From NCBI GenBank assembly GCA_045592485.1, contig JAZNUS010000030.1, forward strand, positions 1 to 8,693: DNA of 8,693 bases. The letters are read 5' to 3'. Position numbers and translations under genes: made by a program. The notes below the pieces were generated by a model. The model had not been told where the DNA came from. It saw only the letters and a list, made by a program, of their open reading frames with translations, and did not search any database. Shown piece after piece: positions 7,101 through 8,693 of the stretch. The first letter of the stretch is position 1, and each line of letters begins with the position of its first letter. Source of the stretch: RGIG1828 sp045592485 (lineage in GTDB: Bacteria > Bacillota > Clostridia > UMGS1810).

Positions 7101-8693
7101 ACCAAAATCAATGTCAACAACATCACTCGAAGCATAATCTGCAGGGTTATATCCCATCCTTTTGAAAATTCTCATATCACTTGACTTATTAAGGTCGAGA
7201 TGCAGGCTTCCCTCACCATAGGCTTGAATTGCAATATCAAAATTATCCCCGGGTTCAAAATCATATTCACGGCACATTTCCGTCAAAACAGAAACATTAC
7301 CCATCAGATTCCTTGCATAAGCTCCTTTGGCACGGTTAAAATTGTCAATAAGCGGTTTAATAACATCATAATGATTACCGAAAACTCTTTCAAAATTTCG
7401 CTCAAGGTCATTAAACATATAGCTTCCGTTTGCAAAGGAATTGTTCGTGACATACGATTTCTGATAATTGGGTGAATTTTTGCTTCGCTGACTTCTTGTG
7501 CGCTTGTATGGAAGAATAGCATCAATATCCTGAAGCGAAGCTGTAAGCTTGTTGTAATCAACGACCGAAGCTCCAGTTGCAATATATATGTCGCAAATGT
7601 CCTTCGCCAGATTGTAATTTCGTACCGCATCATACAATTCCATTGTCATGTCATAGGGGCTTTGAAACGCATAATCAAAAGGATTGCTGTCACTTCCCTC
7701 AGAGTGCATAACCGAATAATGCTCGTCGGTAATTCCTTCATCTCTTGCCATATCACGGCGGATTTTTCCTGCAAGCATATTCATTTTCTGACTTGAATGT
7801 AAAAGGTAATATTGTGCATCAGCAAAAGAAAAAGCTTTAAGAGCATTAATATCACCGCTTCGGCCCAGAGCATCAAAAGCATTTTTAGCACGGGAATACA
7901 TAATGTCTGCAGTAGTAAAATCATTGGAAACAGTTTCTGCAGTATTGTGAGCAACGAACATTAAATTCCTTCCGGGAACACGGATGGTATCTGTAAATCC
8001 CACACCGGAATCAATGGCAACAATAGCATCATATTTTGAGCCTTCAGAAACATCGCTGTTCTGATAATTCGCAAAATCATAATCTGCCTCTGCAGGTAAA
8101 AAATCAATAATTCTTCCGGTACCGTAAGACACATTCCCGGAATCGTTCATTTCAAAGATAACACTGTCCGACAAATGCAGTGAATTGTTGTGCTTGTCCT
8201 GAATCTGACTTCTCACAGTGTTGTCCTCAAAACGAAAATTCCACCCTTTTCTCTCGTCAATATCCTTCTGTGCAAAAGAAATTGTCTTAACAGTTTCCGC
8301 ATCCACATCACCAAGACCGTATCTGATTGATGCACGCCTTATAATCTCAGAAATAACCCTTGTGTTGACTTGTGTCGAATCATTATCCAGAGGTAAGGAA
8401 TTGGATTTTTTAATATTTTCCTTGACATAAGCCTTTTCAAATTGCTTTCTTTTTGCCTCAATTCTTTTCACAACAGGCTCAAAAAGCTTTGCAGCATCAC
8501 CCTCAGCGTTTTTAAATCTTCTTATGTTTCCGTCAAAAAGCGAAAACACATTATCGGCAATTCTTGAAAGCCTGTTCATATCACTCTGAGCAATAAATTT
8601 AAGCGACTTGGGATTTGCAAGTAAATGAGAAAGTGTAGCAGCTGTAAATTCCTCGTCAATAAGATTTTTGTTTTGTGACTTGGTTCCGTTCAG
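4119..8693 (-). CDS. Giant phage polyvalent-type virion protein, N-terminus beyond right window edge
   Basis: The frame is open from base 8693 to the TGA at 4121-4119, giving at least 1,524 codons. The first in-frame ATG (8579) has no Shine-Dalgarno site and is preceded by 38 open codons, so the real start lies outside. Residues are numbered here from that ATG. The stretch from 28 residues before it ('IDEEFTAATLSHLLANP') to about residue 60 resembles the segment that follows a metallopeptidase domain in phage polyvalent proteins. Residues 605-860 (from 'GFLEYMQQAEYTIQINP', with 'MLNNKAMSNIIVGNLGVSVK' at 691-710) match the large-polyvalent-protein (LPD38-like) core as I remember it. A hydrophobic helix, 'FKLAAYLLATVGINDLLEEM', lies at 897-916. 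The Gly-rich 'LMPYGGGQVKKTTKGL' (1028-1043) and 'ALFGSSAFPEAREYYDG' (1083-1099) are also typical. Three helical repeats follow (1171-1475). Such proteins are packaged in or attached to the virion and may be ejected with the DNA. No catalytic site is identifiable in the visible part. Confidence 0.8.
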   Translation of the reverse strand: MNGTKSQNKNLIDEEFTAATLSHLLANPKSLKFIAQSDMNRLSRIADNVFSLFDGNIRRFKNAEGDAAKLFEPVVKRIEAKRKQFEKAYVKENIKKSNSLPLDNDSTQVNTRVISEIIRRASIRYGLGDVDAETVKTISFAQKDIDERKGWNFRFEDNTVRSQIQDKHNNSLHLSDSVIFEMNDSGNVSYGTGRIIDFLPAEADYDFANYQNSDVSEGSKYDAIVAIDSGVGFTDTIRVPGRNLMFVAHNTAETVSNDFTTADIMYSRAKNAFDALGRSGDINALKAFSFADAQYYLLHSSQKMNMLAGKIRRDMARDEGITDEHYSVMHSEGSDSNPFDYAFQSPYDMTMELYDAVRNYNLAKDICDIYIATGASVVDYNKLTASLQDIDAILPYKRTRSQRSKNSPNYQKSYVTNNSFANGSYMFNDLERNFERVFGNHYDVIKPLIDNFNRAKGAYARNLMGNVSVLTEMCREYDFEPGDNFDIAIQAYGEGSLHLDLNKSSDMRIFKRMGYNPADYASSDVVDIDFGYDDLVSRFGEVKAEQIKHCAESFRVMYDDYLKRANETIAKIYPGQPDRLIKPRKDYFRHFKDIGDDLFSLGFALSENIQIDPELAGISDRTKPNQSFESYRQMREGKSTGYSAIKGFLEYMQQAEYTIQINPFIKEFRNVRQILAHAKSQQGSDDLNSFLSYLDKFSNHLAKKTIGVDRIFTDFMGKSGRSMLSGISMLNNKAMSNIIVGNLGVSVKQILNLKNGIFYLQNPNLLVNATFGLARAVSNPELMEHYDSLFEQSNYLAERYLDLSFAERKSSARRVAENIVSIGDEFACRAIWLAAYEDGLRLGATDPVIYADDIAKKCSAGRGIGEKPLAFTEQSVKLTLSFLLENNNNWNVLRDFFSDTVKQRGNDDHVFGDKNSYKYYKHNKSGEKKFSSNAFKLAAYLLATVGINDLLEEMLGFRAEFDVINNFRRGFSDAYRKNGNRFDINMFFDGMLRSAKNTGIDFAQHRNFSQVYAAMLDWVSEDNPLDSNNEFFGSMPVLSIVSNTMKKGIKDRDLLGAGFELGTGLLMPYGGGQVKKTTKGLFDYAQGGHYKTPFTEIIAGKPKGGLSYEVEQSRGNFMRGALFGSSAFPEAREYYDGIDDYYEKKSEDDKLRNKAFDDFVSGFYTRSGKGFEGEISRLLDKSGEDYALPYAFLDKEVIYDDLLGNEQTVTLTEEERKRYNDDLNRKLSDAYKNVVNSDKYKNSDDDGKLSLLKKEHSKISGDFAKRIKNSFRFKSEIDEYVAAHGEDDAVKFYKKEGNIDYLPFYYPDRNQKRSSNNKTYNFELSDEQLGYYSEISQEQIEKEYSMLFESEGWAGLSDEKKSEKLLKAREKAIENVGKFIKNDYIYKDAMKKFDSEHGADNAIRKAYEYSHDATVYPFYDLNDKIEFTYKSVGYNYEFSHEKDSYYNTQVEYDTLSKAYNDGLEERYSSYLIPWISSRSYTDDELYELIRAYKKRVMDDRLNVQLRNYAKGKLGLGEHSFQKVK
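4155..5069 (-). repeat. Three diverged ~113-residue helical repeats at the C-terminus of the giant protein
   Basis: Residues are numbered from the ATG at 8579. Repeat 1 (1171-1283), repeat 2 (1284-1397) and repeat 3 (1398-1475, shortened) share anchors in register. L1173-T-E-E pairs with L1286-S-D-E. Y1181, Y1193 and Y1202 pair with Y1294, Y1306 and W1315. HGEDDA at 1246 pairs with HGADNA at 1359. All of these are exactly 113 apart. PFY at 1265 pairs with PFY at 1379 (114). Repeat 3 starts YNYEFSHEKDSYY (1396), matching YNFELSDEQLGYY (1282) at 114. It keeps the first helices ('LSKAYNDGLEERYSSYL') with about nine extra residues and lacks the HG half. Each unit looks all-helical and rich in Lys, Asp, Glu and Tyr. 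Confidence 0.75.

Noticed and set aside
8577..8579. ATG as the start of the giant protein
   Set aside because: There is no Shine-Dalgarno sequence upstream, and 38 codons in the same frame remain open to the window edge with family-like sequence.

Overview
The window looks like part of the virion-structure module of a tailed phage or prophage from a Gram-positive, Clostridia-type (Firmicutes) host. The host call is an inference. It rests on AT-rich DNA, strong GAGGTG-type Shine-Dalgarno sites, and protein families (BppU-type N-terminus, SHAEG beta-roll repeats, a 'SVQDGIPSPETPVEI' motif) that I know mainly from phages and prophages of that group. No integrase, lysis, lysogeny or host gene is visible, so phage and prophage cannot be told apart.

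All coding is on the minus strand and reads from high to low coordinates. Four genes fill the window. (1) 8693-4119 is a giant polyvalent-type virion protein that is still open at the right edge; at least 1,524 codons are present. (2) 4107-3592 is a 171-residue protein resembling head-tail connector/adaptor proteins. (3) 3576-466 is a 1,036-residue modular tail fibre or baseplate protein with a BppU-like N-terminus, a stalk, a 15-unit SHAEG beta-roll and C-terminal host-facing domains. (4) 466-1 is the first 155 codons of another tail or receptor-interaction protein, cut by the left edge.

The genes are separated by 11 bp, by 15 bp and by a 1-nt TGATG overlap. Each of the three visible starts has a good ribosome binding site, and two of these sites overlap the preceding gene. 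There is no room for promoters or terminators and I see none, so this is one stretch of a late-gene operon. Nothing longer than 15 bp is non-coding.

The order suggests a protein carried in or on the particle (and perhaps delivered with the DNA), then a connector piece joining head and tail, then distal adsorption proteins. No tape-measure gene lies between connector and fibre, which fits a short-tailed particle better than a long-tailed one, although BppU domains are best known from siphoviruses. I found no separate undescribed system. The most interesting features are inside the two large proteins: a three-fold ~113-residue repeat and a probable missing metallopeptidase domain in the giant protein, and an interrupted, very regular beta-roll in the fibre.
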